Origin: Trebonia sp963811335
GTDB taxonomy: Bacteria > Actinomycetota > Actinomycetes > Streptosporangiales > Streptosporangiaceae
Assembly: GCA_963811335.1 (NCBI GenBank)
Contig: CAWERB010000003.1
Coordinates: 87,973 to 151,972 of the forward strand
Reading direction: 5' to 3'
Length of the DNA: 64,000 nucleotides
Shown piece after piece: positions 35,881 to 46,300 of the stretch (positions are counted from its first letter, which is position 1; each line of letters starts with the position of its first letter). The position numbers were made by a program, and so were the translations under genes. Under the pieces are notes generated by a model. That model saw only the letters and a list, made by a program, of their open reading frames with translations. It made no database searches and was not told the DNA's origin.

Positions 35881-37693
35881 GCGCGGTCGAGCGGGTCACC
35901 GCCGCCTACGCCGCGATCGAGGCGGCGGACCGCCCGGAGATCTGGATCACGCTGCGCCCGGCGGCCGGCGCCCTCGCCGAAGCCGAAGCGCTCGACGCCA
36001 GGACCGCCGCGGGGGAGCGGCTGCCGCTGGCCGGGCTGGTCGCGGCGGTCAAGGACAACATCGACGTCGCCGGGCTGCCCACCACGGCGGCCGCGCCCAG
36101 CTATGCGTACCTTCCGGCCATGGACGCCACGGCGGTCGCCCGGCTGCGGGCCGCCGGGGCGGTGGTGCTCGGCAAGACCAACCTCGACCAGTTCGCGACG
36201 GGCCTGGTCGGCACCCGCAGCCCCTACGGCGCGGTCCGCAACGCGTGGGATCCCGCGAAGATCTCCGGCGGCTCCAGTTCCGGGTCGGCGGTCGCGGTGG
36301 CGCTCGGCCTGGTGGACCTCGCTCTCGGCACGGACACGGCGGGCTCCGGCCGGGTGCCCGCCGCCTTGAACGGCATCGTCGGTGTCAAGCCCACGCGAGG
36401 CGTCATCCCGTGCACCGGCGTGGTGCCCGCCTGCCGGTCGCTCGACTGCGTGACCGTGTTCGCGCGAACGGTGCCGCTGGCCACGCACGCGGTCTCGCTA
36501 CTGGCGGGCCCCGACGGCGCCGACCCGCTCGCCACCCTGCTCGGCGGCCGGCCGCGCCCTGGCGGCCCTGGTGACGGCCCCGTGGTGACCGGCCCCGTGG
36601 TGACCGGCCCCGTGGTGACCGGCAGAGCGACGACGGTGCGGTCCGCGTTGCCGTTCCCCGGCCAGCCCAGCTCGCCGGGCTGGCCGACGGCTGGGCGGAG
36701 GCGTTCGGGTCGGCCGTCGCGCGCCTGCGGGCAGCCGGCGCGGAGATCGTCACCACCGACATCGCGCCGCTGCTTGAGGCCGCGGCCCTGTTGTACGGCG
36801 GCTCGTTCGTCGCCGAACGCTACACGGCGGTCGGCGACCACATCCGCGAGCACGAGGAGCTCATCGGCCGCGACCTTGACCCGGTCGTCGCGGCGATCAT
36901 CCTCGACGGCGCGAAGCACAGCGCGGCGGACCACTTCGCGGACCGGGAACGGCTGAGGCGCCTCGCGGCGCGCGCCGCCGAGGCGCTTGACGGCTGCGAC
37001 GCGCTGCTGACCCCGGCAACCACCAGGCACCCGTCGATCGCCGAGGTGCGCGCGGACCCGGTTGGGGTCAACGCCGGACTCGGGACCTACACGAACTTCG
37101 CGAACCTGCTCGACCTCGCCGCCATAGCAATGCCGGCCGGGACGGTCACCGGGCTCCCGTTCGGGATCATGCTGACCGGACCGGCGGGAAGTGACGGCCG
37201 GCTCGCCGAGATCGCCGGCCGCTACGGCCAGCCCGACACCGACCTGCTGGTCGTCGGCGCGCACCTCAGCGGGCAGCCGCTCAACCATGAGCTGCTCGCG
37301 GCCGGCGGTACGCTGCTCGGCCCGGCCCGCACCGCGCCGTGCTACCGGCTGTACGCGCTGGACACCCGCCCGCCCAAGCCCGGCCTCGTCCGGATCGCCT
37401 CCTCCTCCTCGCTGCCGTCCGCCTCCGCCTCCCAGTCCTCCCACCCCTCTCCCTCTCCCTCCTCCGCCACCCCCGGGGCGTCGATCGCGGGGGAGGTGTG
37501 GCGGCTGCCGGCGGCGGGCTTCGCCCGCTTCATGGCCGGCCTGGCCGCCCCCATGACGATCGGCCGGGTCACCCTGGACGACGGCCGTGACGTGCTCGGG
37601 TTCCTCTGCGAGCCCGCGGCGGTGCGCGGCGCCGCCGACATCACCTCGTCCGGCGGCTGGCGCGCCTGGCTCACGACAGGAGGCCTGCGATAA
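35877..37693 (+). CDS. atzF: Allophanate hydrolase (one frameshift)
   Basis: Amidase-signature enzyme that splits allophanate to ammonia and CO2, the last step of the pathway. Catalytic Lys59 (AAVKDNIDVAG), cis-Ser133 (ISGGSSSGSA) and nucleophile Ser157 (GTDTAGSGRVPAA) are visible. The first frame runs to about 36660, after which AGLADGWAEAFGSAVARLRA restores the protein. The C-terminal allophanate hydrolase domain includes VVGAHLSGQPLNHELLAAGG and PCYRLYALDTRPPKPGL. Two odd inserts are a GPVVT triplet from a 15-bp tandem repeat and a Ser/Pro-rich stretch near 37395-37475. ATG 35877 overlaps the previous stop. Confidence 0.92.
36576..36620. repeat. In-frame 15-bp tandem repeat in atzF
   Basis: Three perfect copies of GGCCCCGTGGTGACC (36576-36590, 36591-36605, 36606-36620) encode GPVVT three times in a linker between the amidase core and the next helix. 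The number of copies may vary between strains. Confidence 0.9.
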
Positions 37694-37701
37694 TCACGGG
37701 C

Positions 37702-38514
37702 GTGGCGGACGCGCGGGGCCCGGCGGCGGGCAAGCTGGAAGAGGCGGCCGGGCAGCGGCGCCGCGCGGGCCGCCCCCGGCTGCGCCCGGCGAGCAACGCC
37801 GGCGTGCCGCCGCGCGAGGAGATACTCGGCGCGGCGGCGGGCCTCTTCATCAGCCAGGGCCTCGCCGCGACCACGACCAGGCAGATCGCCGAGCGCGTCG
37901 GCATCAGGCAGGCGTCGCTTTACTACCACTTCGCGGGCAAGGACGAGATCCTGCTCGAGCTGCTCACCCAGTCGGTGCGGCCCAGCCTCCAGGCCGCCGC
38001 GACGCTGGAGTCCCGCTGCCGCGACGACCCCGCCGCCGGCCTGTACGCGCTCGCCCTCACCGACGTGCGGACCCTGACGCGCGCGCCGCACAACATCGCC
38101 ACGCTGTACCTGATGCCGGAGGTGCAGGGGGAGGAGTTCGCGTCGTTCCGGGCGGAGCGGGCACAGCTGCAGGCGGCCTACGGGCGGCTCGGCCGGGCGG
38201 CCGCAGCCCGGTCCGCTGGGGCCGCCGGCCTAGCGGAACCCCTCATCGCGACGCTGATCATGCAGGTCGTCGAGTCGGTCATTCACCTGCGCCGCTCCGG
38301 TGAGCTGCGTGACTCCTACGCCCACGACATCGCCGCCTCCTGCCTGCGGCTGACCGGCCTGGCGGACCCCGAGGTCGACCGCGCCCACGTCGCCGCCGGG
38401 CCTCCTCGCTGGCGGCTGGCCTGTGTGCGTCCGAGCGAATGGCAGCTCGGGGACCGAGTTCAGGCGAAGACGGCGGAGCGCTTCGGGCCCTCGGGTCCTC
38501 GTCGCAGCGCGTAG
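37702..38514 (+). CDS. TetR-family regulator of the operon
   Basis: 270 residues from GTG 37702, 8 bp after atzF. The N-terminal HTH is EEILGAAAGLFISQGLAATT, TRQIAERVGIRQASLYYHFA, GKDEILLELLTQS. The ligand domain follows, with hydrophobic helices around residues 120-215. About 45 residues beyond a normal TetR end (after GLADPEVDRAHVAAG) look unstructured and may reflect a lost stop codon. As the last gene of the guanidine-type operon it is the best candidate to bind the CTGTC-N4-GACAG sites upstream of the permease. Confidence 0.9.
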   Translation: MADARGPAAGKLEEAAGQRRRAGRPRLRPASNAGVPPREEILGAAAGLFISQGLAATTTRQIAERVGIRQASLYYHFAGKDEILLELLTQSVRPSLQAAATLESRCRDDPAAGLYALALTDVRTLTRAPHNIATLYLMPEVQGEEFASFRAERAQLQAAYGRLGRAAAARSAGAAGLAEPLIATLIMQVVESVIHLRRSGELRDSYAHDIAASCLRLTGLADPEVDRAHVAAGPPRWRLACVRPSEWQLGDRVQAKTAERFGPSGPRRSA

Positions 38515-38793
38515 GCGATCTGCGCAGCGGTGCTCCCCGCGGCGAGAAGTCCCGGACGATGGCCCAGCGTTGGAGGTAGCGTACTGGCCAGGGCGAGGTC
38601 AGGGAAGGCGACCGGCCGCCAATGCGGTGGTCACTGGCAGGTGTTCTAGACGTCGACCTGCTCTGTCGTTGATCACGGTGAAGTGATGGCTCGAGAGGTC
38701 CTTGAGCAGCGCTTGAAGTCCGCTCCGTGGTGGTCTGCGCGTTTCGACGCGGGGAGGCGGCGGCGAGTGCCGGACTGCTCCGCTCGGCGGCGG

Positions 38794-39403
38794 TCAGGGT
38801 CCGGGGCCGGGCGGCGAGGTGGCGGTCGTAGTGCTCGGCGAGGCGCTGCGGCGGGGCGAGGGCCTGGATTCAGTCTGTCGCCAGCGAAGGGCGCACAGTT
38901 CCAGCAGCTGGTGCCATTCGCGGCCGGAGCGGGCCAGCCGCGACATCTCGATGCCCAGCACGATGCCACGTGGTCGAGGCCGACCTCCGACACCAGCCGC
39001 TGGAACCCGGGCCGGACCTCGGCGCCGGAGGCAGAGTGGCCCAGGTCCTCGTCGATCACCAGGACCGGGACGGCTCCCAGCCCAGGTCAGCGGCGCGGCC
39101 GGACAGGCCGTACTGCAGCCGGGTCGACTCGCCGTGCTCGATGACCTGCGCCATCGTGGACTGGCGCACGTAAACGACGGCGAGCCGGTCGCGGTGCCAT
39201 TCCTGGATCTTGCTCCCGGGCGGTTCCCGCGGAAGCCCGCTGATGCGTGCATCACGGGCGTCCTCGCCGGGATACCGATTGCCCCGCCGGGATCATCCGC
39301 ATCATCAGTACGCGACAGGCATCCGCTGCCGCCCGGCTCGCTCCGGCAGTTCCACCCCGCAGCCGGGCCCGGCCGGGAGCCGCACGGTAAGCGCATTCTC
39401 CAT
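38794..39403 (-). pseudogene. Truncated serine recombinase
   Basis: Pieces of a resolvase/invertase domain in different frames: RLAVVYVRQSTMAQVIEHGE and STRLQYGLSGRAADLGW, then VLVIDEDLGHSASGAEVRPG, FQRLVSEVGLDHV, then GIVLGIEMSRLARSGREWHQ LLELCAL. These are the catalytic Ser, the conserved DED and the SRLARS motif of the N-terminal domain. The large C-terminal DNA-binding domain is missing: sequence beyond about 38870 is unrelated. ATG 39403 has a GGAGGAGA site, but its first 70 codons look foreign to the family. A relic of an integrated element just downstream of the catabolic operon. Confidence 0.75.
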
Positions 39404-39469
39404 GTCTTCTCCTCCGGGGCGCTGGCTGCCCGAGTGAAGGATGGAAGGCAGGCTAGCGGCAAGGCCGCG

Positions 39470-39919
39470 TCAGCTGGACTCGATCGCCCGCTTGAGCTCG
39501 CTTGCCCTGGCGTTCACGAGCATCCCCCGCAGCACGTCCACCAGCGGGCCCCGGATCACGAGGCCGAGCATGCCGCCGAGGTCAACCTCCAGCGAGTAGG
39601 TCGCCTGGGTCCTGTTATCGCCAAGGTCCTTGAGCTCCCAGCGTCCCTCGACCGACTTCAGCTCGCCCTTCTCCTGTGTCCAGGCCAAGGTGGCGGGACC
39701 CTTGTAGGTGAAGCGGACGGTGGACTTGATCGTCCGGACCTTGGCGTCGGATTCGGTCTGGCACAAGACCGCGTGCCCTGCGCCGTCGCGCTCGAGGGCA
39801 TGCATCGCCTTCAGCCCGCCCTGCCACTCGGGCGCCCGCTCCACGTCCTCGACGAGCGCCCACACCTGTCCGAGCGGGGCGTTGATTTCGGCAGTCGAGC
39901 TGCCCGTCAGCATCGTCAT
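39470..39919 (-). CDS. SRPBCC-family (polyketide cyclase/START-like) protein
   Basis: An intact 149-residue protein. The fold pattern is MLTGSSTAEINAPLGQVWAL, VEDVERAPEWQGGLKAMHAL, TVRFTYKGPATLAWTQEKGE, and a long C-terminal helix (RGPLVDVLRGMLVNARASEL). This matches the helix-grip SRPBCC family that binds hydrophobic ligands (Polyketide_cyc2). The ligand is unknown. It lies alone between broken genes. Confidence 0.88.
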   Translation of the reverse strand: MTMLTGSSTAEINAPLGQVWALVEDVERAPEWQGGLKAMHALERDGAGHAVLCQTESDAKVRTIKSTVRFTYKGPATLAWTQEKGELKSVEGRWELKDLGDNRTQATYSLEVDLGGMLGLVIRGPLVDVLRGMLVNARASELKRAIESS

Positions 39920-40081
39920 GGCCCGTCTCCTGTCTCCCGGCCCGAAGAACCAGAACCGGGCCCGGGCCGGCAGTCGGTCATTGCTTCAATCCCTGGATAC
40001 TCCTTATTGCCCCGTGCGAGCGGGGGCGAAGGTCGCCATTGTCGTGCCGTTGGTCGCAACTGCCCGTCCTGCCGCTGCCAG

Positions 40082-40690
40082 TCATCCGAAGCTGAAGAAG
40101 CACACCTGGGTGGCGTAGGCGACCAGGCGCCCCTCGTCGGTGCCGCCCGGGCCGAAGTCCCACAGCGCCATCTCCGCAGAGGCGTACCCCTGCCCGGCAT
40201 GGCGGGCCAGGTTGTGGGCGAAGACCCACTCCGAGCGGCACGAGCCGAGCAGGTGGAAGGTGAGGTCGACACTCGGGGCGAACCAGCCGTGACGATGCCG
40301 CGGTCCTAGCTTCTCGCCAACGGCCCCCGGCATGGTGTCGGCCATCACGATCAGGGCCAGCGGGTCGAGAGTCCCGTCCGCAAGGATGGGAGGCTCGTCC
40401 ATCCGGTACCACGTGCCATGCTCGGCCCGGCCCGGCCGGTAATCCTCCCAGGGAGCGTGGCCGAGGGCTCCTCTTCCTTCGAGGCGCTGCTCCCAGAACG
40501 GCGCCGGCGGGAAGGGCTCGATTCCCGGTGGCGGCGGGTCCCGGAACGACCGCGCCATGTCCAGCGGGACGAATCCGGCCGGCGGGGCCAGGTCCGCGAA
40601 CTCGAAGCCCCGCCGGGATGCGCCGAATACGGCGGTGGTCAGGTGCCCGCGGGAGGCCGCCGGGGCCTCCTCCGTTCCGGGCCGCCAAGG
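40082..40690 (-). pseudogene. Thioesterase-family protein missing its N-terminal half
   Basis: The readable part is the second hotdog half of a TesB-like acyl-CoA thioesterase: LTTAVFGASRRGFEFADLAP, PPFWEQ-type region (FPPAPFWEQRLEGRG), EHGTWYRMDEPP, DPLALIVMADTMPG, GWFAPSVDLTFHLLG, EWVFAHNLARHAGQGY and the Tyr/Ser-rich end. Upstream in frame it runs straight into the substrate-binding protein gene, so the N-terminal half and its start are gone. It probably results from a deletion fusing two neighbours. Confidence 0.65.
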
Positions 40691-40737
40691 ACGGCGCACG
40701 GCCGCTCTGCCGGTGCTGATGTGGCCGCCTGCCGCAG

Positions 40738-41671
40738 CTAACCCGCCGTCAACCAGCCCGCCGTCAACCAGTCCGGTGCCCACGAGCGCGTTATCCTCCG
40801 CGACCAGTGCCGCCAGCGCATCGCCGTCGCCGGCCGGGCCGGGCATCCAGGTGGTGCGCAGGCCAACAAGGGTCTGGATCGACTCGCGGTCGACGCGCCC
40901 GCCTGCCACGAGGCCGTCCGCGGGGCTGCGGAGCCGGTCCAGGTAGCGCCGGGCCAGCGGCTCGCCGATCCCAAGGCGACGCCGGGCCGCCTCGACGACC
41001 TCAGCGTCGAGGCGGCCGGCGAGGATGGCCCCTCCCGTGGTCGTGAGCGCCCGCAGCAGGCGGCGGGCCGGCCCAGGTACTGGTCGCCGACCACCGCGAC
41101 GACGGTGCCGAGGTACGGCGAGAGCCGCTCGGCCACCCCCGCGAGGCGCACGCAGCCGGCCTCCTCCGCGACCAGTTCGTTGCCGGCGTTGAGCATCGTC
41201 GCGTCACACTCACCGCGCAGTAGCGCCTGCAACCGCTTCGGTGTCGACCCCAGCGCCACCAGCTCGTACTCGTCGCGGGAGACGCCAAGGGAGGCGGCCA
41301 GGGAGTAGAGCGCCATGGCGAAGCCAGAGGTCGGCACGTCCACCCCGACCCGGGCACCGCGAAGGTTGTCGGCGCCGAAGCCAGGGCGCACGTAAAGCCC
41401 AAGGCCGAGAGCACGGTCGACGGCGCCGACGATGCGCGCGTCCAGCACCCGCTGGAGCGGGTTGTGCGGGCTGAAGCGGTACGCCAGCACGTTGTCTGGG
41501 CTGGTCAAAGCGACGTGCAAATCGCCGCCGAGCAGTGACCTGAATTGCGCGGGCGAGGACTGCGACGGGGTGCTCGGTGACTGTGAGCCCGACGGCCGCA
41601 AGCTCGCCGGCCGACGCGGCGACGTCGAGGACGACCGGAGGGCTGAAGGTGCCGACGCGCAGCGCAGTCAT
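40738..41671 (-). CDS. NMT1/SsuA-type substrate-binding protein, no signal peptide (frameshifted)
   Basis: Start ATG 41671 behind AAAGGAGAAGG. The protein reads MTALRVGTFSPPVVLDVAAS, then after a shift near 41560 FRSLLGGDLHVALTSPDNVL, VPTSGFAMALYSLAASLGVS, ALLRGECDATMLNAGNELVA. After another shift near 41060 it continues RRLLRALTTTGGAILAGRLD and ESIQTLVGLRTTWMPG. This is the two-lobe periplasmic-binding fold of NMT1-like proteins. No export signal or membrane transporter gene is nearby, so it may be cytoplasmic or part of a broken uptake locus. The end near 40738 lies in a 15-bp tandem duplication. Confidence 0.7.
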
Positions 41672-41809
41672 GGCCTTCTCCTTTGACTTCACCAACTGAT
41701 CCATTTCTCCGCTGAGACTCGCTTAGTCAACGGCGAGCGGTTGCGCATCCGGACCCAGCTTGCCATCGTGATCGTGCAATCGGTTGCCCGTGCCGGAAGG
41801 AATCCCGAG

Positions 41810-42742
41810 ATGCCCGATGTCACCGCGCGGCGGGACGCAGACCTCCTCGAGCCGGTGCTGGTCCAGCCCGTCGAGGGCTCCGGCCGGCCAGCCCGCGTCT
41901 ACCTCGCCCCGACGCTGGACGGCCTGTACGCGCCGTACGCGCTGCGGACGCCGGCCGACGAGGGCACCTTCCCGTTCGTCTTCCTCGCCTACGGCAACGG
42001 CGGCGGCGGAATCGGCTGGCTGCGCCGGCGCCTGCGAACTCACGGCCACATCATGGAGCGGCTGCTGCGAGCCGGGTACGCCTGCGCGTGGGGGCGCTAC
42101 CGCACCGAGGTTGAGCTCGGTTACCACAACGGCGGGCCGCTCATCGTCGACCGCCGGCAGGGCATGGAGCTGATGAACCGGGGGCCGCTCGAGTTCGAGG
42201 ATGAACTCGCCATCCTCCGCCACGTCGCCGCGCACCCGCAGGTCGACGCCGGGCGGCTCGGGCACGTCGGCGTCAGCCATGCCGGCGAGATGCTCTTCAA
42301 GCTCGCCTCGCGGTATCCCGGAGCGGTGCGGGCCGGCGTCGCGTGCGAGCCCGCCAACCACGAGTTCCTGAGCCTGGCTATCGACGAGTCGGCGTTCGTC
42401 GACCCGGGCACCGGCCTGCGCAACATCGAGGAGATGCAGATGCGCGATCCCGAGCGCGTGCGGGCCCGCATCGACGAGCCCTTGGCGCTGGAGCGGATAG
42501 CGCCCATCAACCTGCCCATCCTGGTGCTGGGCCGCGACGACGACCACCTGCAAGGCATCTTCCGGGTGAGCTACGACCTGCTCAAGGCGGCCGGCAAGGA
42601 GGCGACCTGGGTGTCGTGGGATCATCCGCTGCACGGCTACATCTTCCCGGAGGCCGGCCCCGGCGGCACGCCCCAGGTGGACGACGTCCAGGAGCGCGCC
42701 ATCGACGGGATCATCGAGTTCCTGGACCGCCACTTGGGCTGA
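41810..42742 (+). CDS. Alpha/beta hydrolase (dipeptidyl peptidase/esterase-like)
   Basis: 310 residues from ATG 41810 (GGAAGG upstream; longer starts exist). The core shows FPFVFLAYGNGGGGIGWL, HIMERLLRAGYACAWGRYRT, GRLGHVGVSHAGEMLFKLAS with the nucleophile Ser in GVSHAG, PILVLGRDDDHLQG with the acid, and WVSWDHPLHGYIFPEAG with the His. This is the prolyl oligopeptidase-like S9/acetyl xylan esterase arrangement. Substrate unknown. The 3' end overlaps the convergent tetR gene by 32 bp. Confidence 0.88.
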   Translation: MPDVTARRDADLLEPVLVQPVEGSGRPARVYLAPTLDGLYAPYALRTPADEGTFPFVFLAYGNGGGGIGWLRRRLRTHGHIMERLLRAGYACAWGRYRTEVELGYHNGGPLIVDRRQGMELMNRGPLEFEDELAILRHVAAHPQVDAGRLGHVGVSHAGEMLFKLASRYPGAVRAGVACEPANHEFLSLAIDESAFVDPGTGLRNIEEMQMRDPERVRARIDEPLALERIAPINLPILVLGRDDDHLQGIFRVSYDLLKAAGKEATWVSWDHPLHGYIFPEAGPGGTPQVDDVQERAIDGIIEFLDRHLG

Positions 42743-43241
42743 TGCTGAGCTCGTGTTCGAGCAGCGCGCTGCAGGTTGACTTGAGTATGGCGGCCGCGGC
42801 CGCTGCGTCGAGGCCGCCGACGTCGACGAGCCAGACGAAGCTCTCGATGCCGGCGGCCGCGGCGATCGCGAGGGTCAGCCGCTCGAAGCGCGCGCTCGTC
42901 AGCGAGCCGCGGAGCGGGGCGAGCGCGTCGGCCACCCATATCGTCCGCCGGCCCTGCCGGAGCGCGACCTCGTGCAGCGGCACCCGCGGTTCGAGTGAGA
43001 GGCGGAGCATGGCTCGCATCTCGGCCTCGTTCGCGAGGATCGACTGGGTCATGTTCTCGGCGAAGAGCGCGACGCGCGCGCGGACGTCGGCGGGCGGGTG
43101 GTCGCCGAGCAGCGAGCCGCCCTCGAGCTGCGGGAACGTCGCGGCGAGCAGCGCGCGCTGGCTGGGGAAGTAGCGGTAGGCCGTCGTCCGCGACACGCGG
43201 GCCAGCAGAGCTGGCTTCGCCTGCTGAACATCGAGCACCAT
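42711..43241 (-). CDS. TetR-family regulator with truncated HTH
   Basis: Residues 8-36 (KPALLARVSRTTAYRYFPSQ, RALLAATF) are the recognition helix and end of a TetR HTH. The first two helices are absent, and the 43242-43364 sequence upstream does not supply them in any frame. The ligand-binding part is complete (VRARVALFAENMTQSILANE, SFVWLVDVGGLDAAAAAAIL). It is probably an N-terminally deleted, DNA-binding-defective gene, or the junction is an assembly fault. Confidence 0.75.
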   Translation of the reverse strand: MVLDVQQAKPALLARVSRTTAYRYFPSQRALLAATFPQLEGGSLLGDHPPADVRARVALFAENMTQSILANEAEMRAMLRLSLEPRVPLHEVALRQGRRTIWVADALAPLRGSLTSARFERLTLAIAAAAGIESFVWLVDVGGLDAAAAAAILKSTCSALLEHELSISPSGGPGTR

Positions 43242-43364
43242 GAGGTACTGGCCGGCACCACGGCGTCCATGGCACCTGGTTACGAGGACGCCGAGGCGCT
43301 GAAGGCGGCGAAAGCCGCCGCCGGCTACTCGGGCGGCGCGTCCGGTACGGGAACGCCCTGACCG

Positions 43365-46300
43365 TTACGCGACCGAGATGGAGGTGCTTGTCGCGCTGGT
43401 GACGGTGAGCGTCTGCGACTGGTAGGCGGTGCCGTCCCAGGCGGTGAAGGAGTTCGTTCCCGGCAGAACCTGGAAGATGACCTCGCCGTTGCCGTCGACC
43501 GCCGTCTTAGGCCCGAACGTGCCCGTGTTCCCGGCATGGGTCACCGTGGCGGTGGTCAGCGGGCTGCCGTTCTTCAGCACGGTGACGGTCACCGCGACGG
43601 TGGCGAAAGTGACGGTCGCTGCCCCGGTGATCGTGACGGTCTGGGTCTGGTAGCCGCCGGCGTCGTAGGCGGTGAAGGTGCTGGTTCCGGGCAGGGCCTG
43701 GAAGGTGACCCGCCGTTGCCGTCCACGGGGGTCTTGGGCCCGAAGGTGCCGGTGTTGCCGGCGTGCGCCGCGGACGCGGCCGCGAGGTCAGCGCTGTCCG
43801 GGTCGCTGATCTGCACCGTGACCGCGACGGTCGCGAAGGTCACCGTCGCCGGCCCGGTGACGGTGACGGTCTTGGCCTGGTAGCCGCCGGCGTCCCAGGC
43901 GGTGAAGGTGTTGGTCCCGGGCAGGACCTGGAAGACGACCTGGCCGTTGGCGTCCACGGGGATCTTGGACCCGTAGGTGCCGGTATTGCCGGCGTGCTCA
44001 ATGGTGGCGGCGGCCAGGTCGGCGCTGCTGGGGTCGCTGACCTGCGCGGTGACCGCGACGGTGGCGAAGCTGACCGTGTTGGGGCCGGGGCGGTGACCGT
44101 GATGGCCTTGGTCTGGTACCCGGTCGCGTAGTTCATCGTCACCGAGTAGGTGCCGGGCGTGAGGGTGGCGCTGGCGATGCCGTCGGCGCCGGTGGTGGCG
44201 TTGGTGACCGAGCCGCCGGCTGACCGGAAGGTGACCGCCGCGCCCGCGATCGGGCTGCCGTTGGAGTCGGTGAGCGACGCGGTGGTGTAGCCGGGCGGGA
44301 TGACCTGGTAGTTCACGCTGACCGGGGCGGCGGTGTTGCCCGCGTTGTCGGTCGCGCCGCTGCAGGTCGCCGTGTAGCTGGTCCCGGAGTTGGTGACCGA
44401 GACCGTGGCGTTGGTCGCCACCCCGGACAGCGCGTCGGTCGTCGTGCAGGCGGGGGACGGCGCCGTGCTGTAGGTGGTTCCGCTGGTCACGCCGGTCACG
44501 GAGACCGACGGGGGAGTGGTGTCGAGGTTGATCCCGGTGACGGTCCCGGTCGCGCAGTTGCCCGCGGGGTCACAGGACTTAGCGGAGGTCGCCGTCTGGT
44601 TCGCGCCGTCGGTCGGACAGGGTGGTCGGCGGCGGCGTGGTCGGCGTCCCCGATGAGGGCGCCGGGTCGGTGCTCGTCCAGGTGATCGTAACGGGGGCGT
44701 TGTACCACCCGCTGGCGTTGGGCGACGTGTCCGGCGTCCCGGTGACAGCCGGCGGCTGGTCATCGACGATCACCTGTCCGGTCGTCGCGTTGAAGATGAT
44801 GTACGCATGCCGGTCCCCGGTAACCGGGTGCAACGTGAAGGCAATGACGAGGCCGTTGTTGAGGACGATCTGGGGTTGGTGAGGGTGATGCCGTTGGGGA
44901 CGGGGACGGTGATGTTGCCGTTGGCGTCGAGGTGGCGTTGCCGCCGAGGCGCTGGCGCGAGGTTCCGGGCAGGCCGGGCAGCGGGCTGATGCGCTGTTGT
45001 AATTGGACTTGCCGCCGGTGATCGGGGCGCCGCTGGCGTCGCGGACGCGAGACGGTCAGCGGGCGGTGGGCAGGGTGAGGTTGTAGGTCTGGCTGGTGTC
45101 GAGGGTGCCGACGGGCAGGCTGCTGAAGTTCATGTACGCGGCGTCGCCGGAGCGTGTAGACGTGGCGCTGGCGGTGAAGTTCTGGTCGGCGAGCAGCGCG
45201 ACGGAGTAGTTGCCGGAGCCGTCGGTGTTGATGCTGGTGCCGGGGTTGAGCGGGGAGGTGAACGTGACCGCGCCGAGCCCGCTGCTCGGGGGTAGACGTT
45301 GCCCTGGGCGTCCCTCAGCGTCCCCTGCACCTGGACGAAGGCGGGCGCGGTGACGGTCACGGACTGGTTGCCGTTCATGACCGGCACGGTGAAGGGGATG
45401 ATGAGGCCGTTGTTGAGGGCGATCTGGGTGTTGGTGAGGGTGATGCCGTTGGGGACGGGGACGGTGATGTTGCCGTTGGCGTCGAGTGTGGCGTTGCCGT
45501 CGATGGCGCAGGCGCGAGGTTCCCGGCAGGCCGGGCAGCGGGCTGATCGGCTGTTGTAATTGGACTTGCCGCCGGTGATCGGGGCGCCGCTGGCGTCGCG
45601 GAGGGAGACGGTCAGCTGGGCGGTGGGCAGGGTGAGGTTATAGGTCTGGCTGGTGTCGAGGGTGCCGACGGGCAGGCTGTTGAAGCTCATGTACGGCGGC
45701 GTTGTCGTGCGTGTAGCGCTGGCGCTGGCGGTGAAGTTCTGGTCGGCGAGCAGCGCGACGGAGTAGTTGCCGGAGGCGTCGGTGTTGATCTGGCTGCCGG
45801 GGTTGAGCGGGGAGGTGAACGTGACCGCGCCGAGCGCCGTTGCTGGGTAGACGTTGCCCTGGGCGTCGCTCAGCGTCCCCTGCACCTGGATCGAAGGCGG
45901 CGCGGTAACGGTCACGGACTGGTTGCCGTTCATGACCGGGCACGGTGAAGGGGATGACGAGGCCGTTGTTGAGGACGATCTGGGGTTGGTGAGGGTGATG
46001 CCGTTGGGGACGAGGAGGGTGACGTTGCCGTTGGCGTCCAGTGTGGCGTTGTTGCCGTCGAGCGCTGGCGCGAGGTGCCGGGCAGGCCGGGCAGCGGGCT
46101 GATGGCTGTTGTAATTGGACTGTGCCGCCGGTGATCGGGGTGCCGCTGGCGTCGCGGACGCGAGACGGTCAGCTGGGCGGTGGGCAGGGTGAGGTTGTAG
46201 GTCTGGCTGGTGTCGAGGGTGCCGACGGGCAGGCCGTTGAAGCTGCATGTACGCGGCGTCGCCGGGCTGCGTAGGCGGTGGCGCTGGCGGTGAAGTTCTG

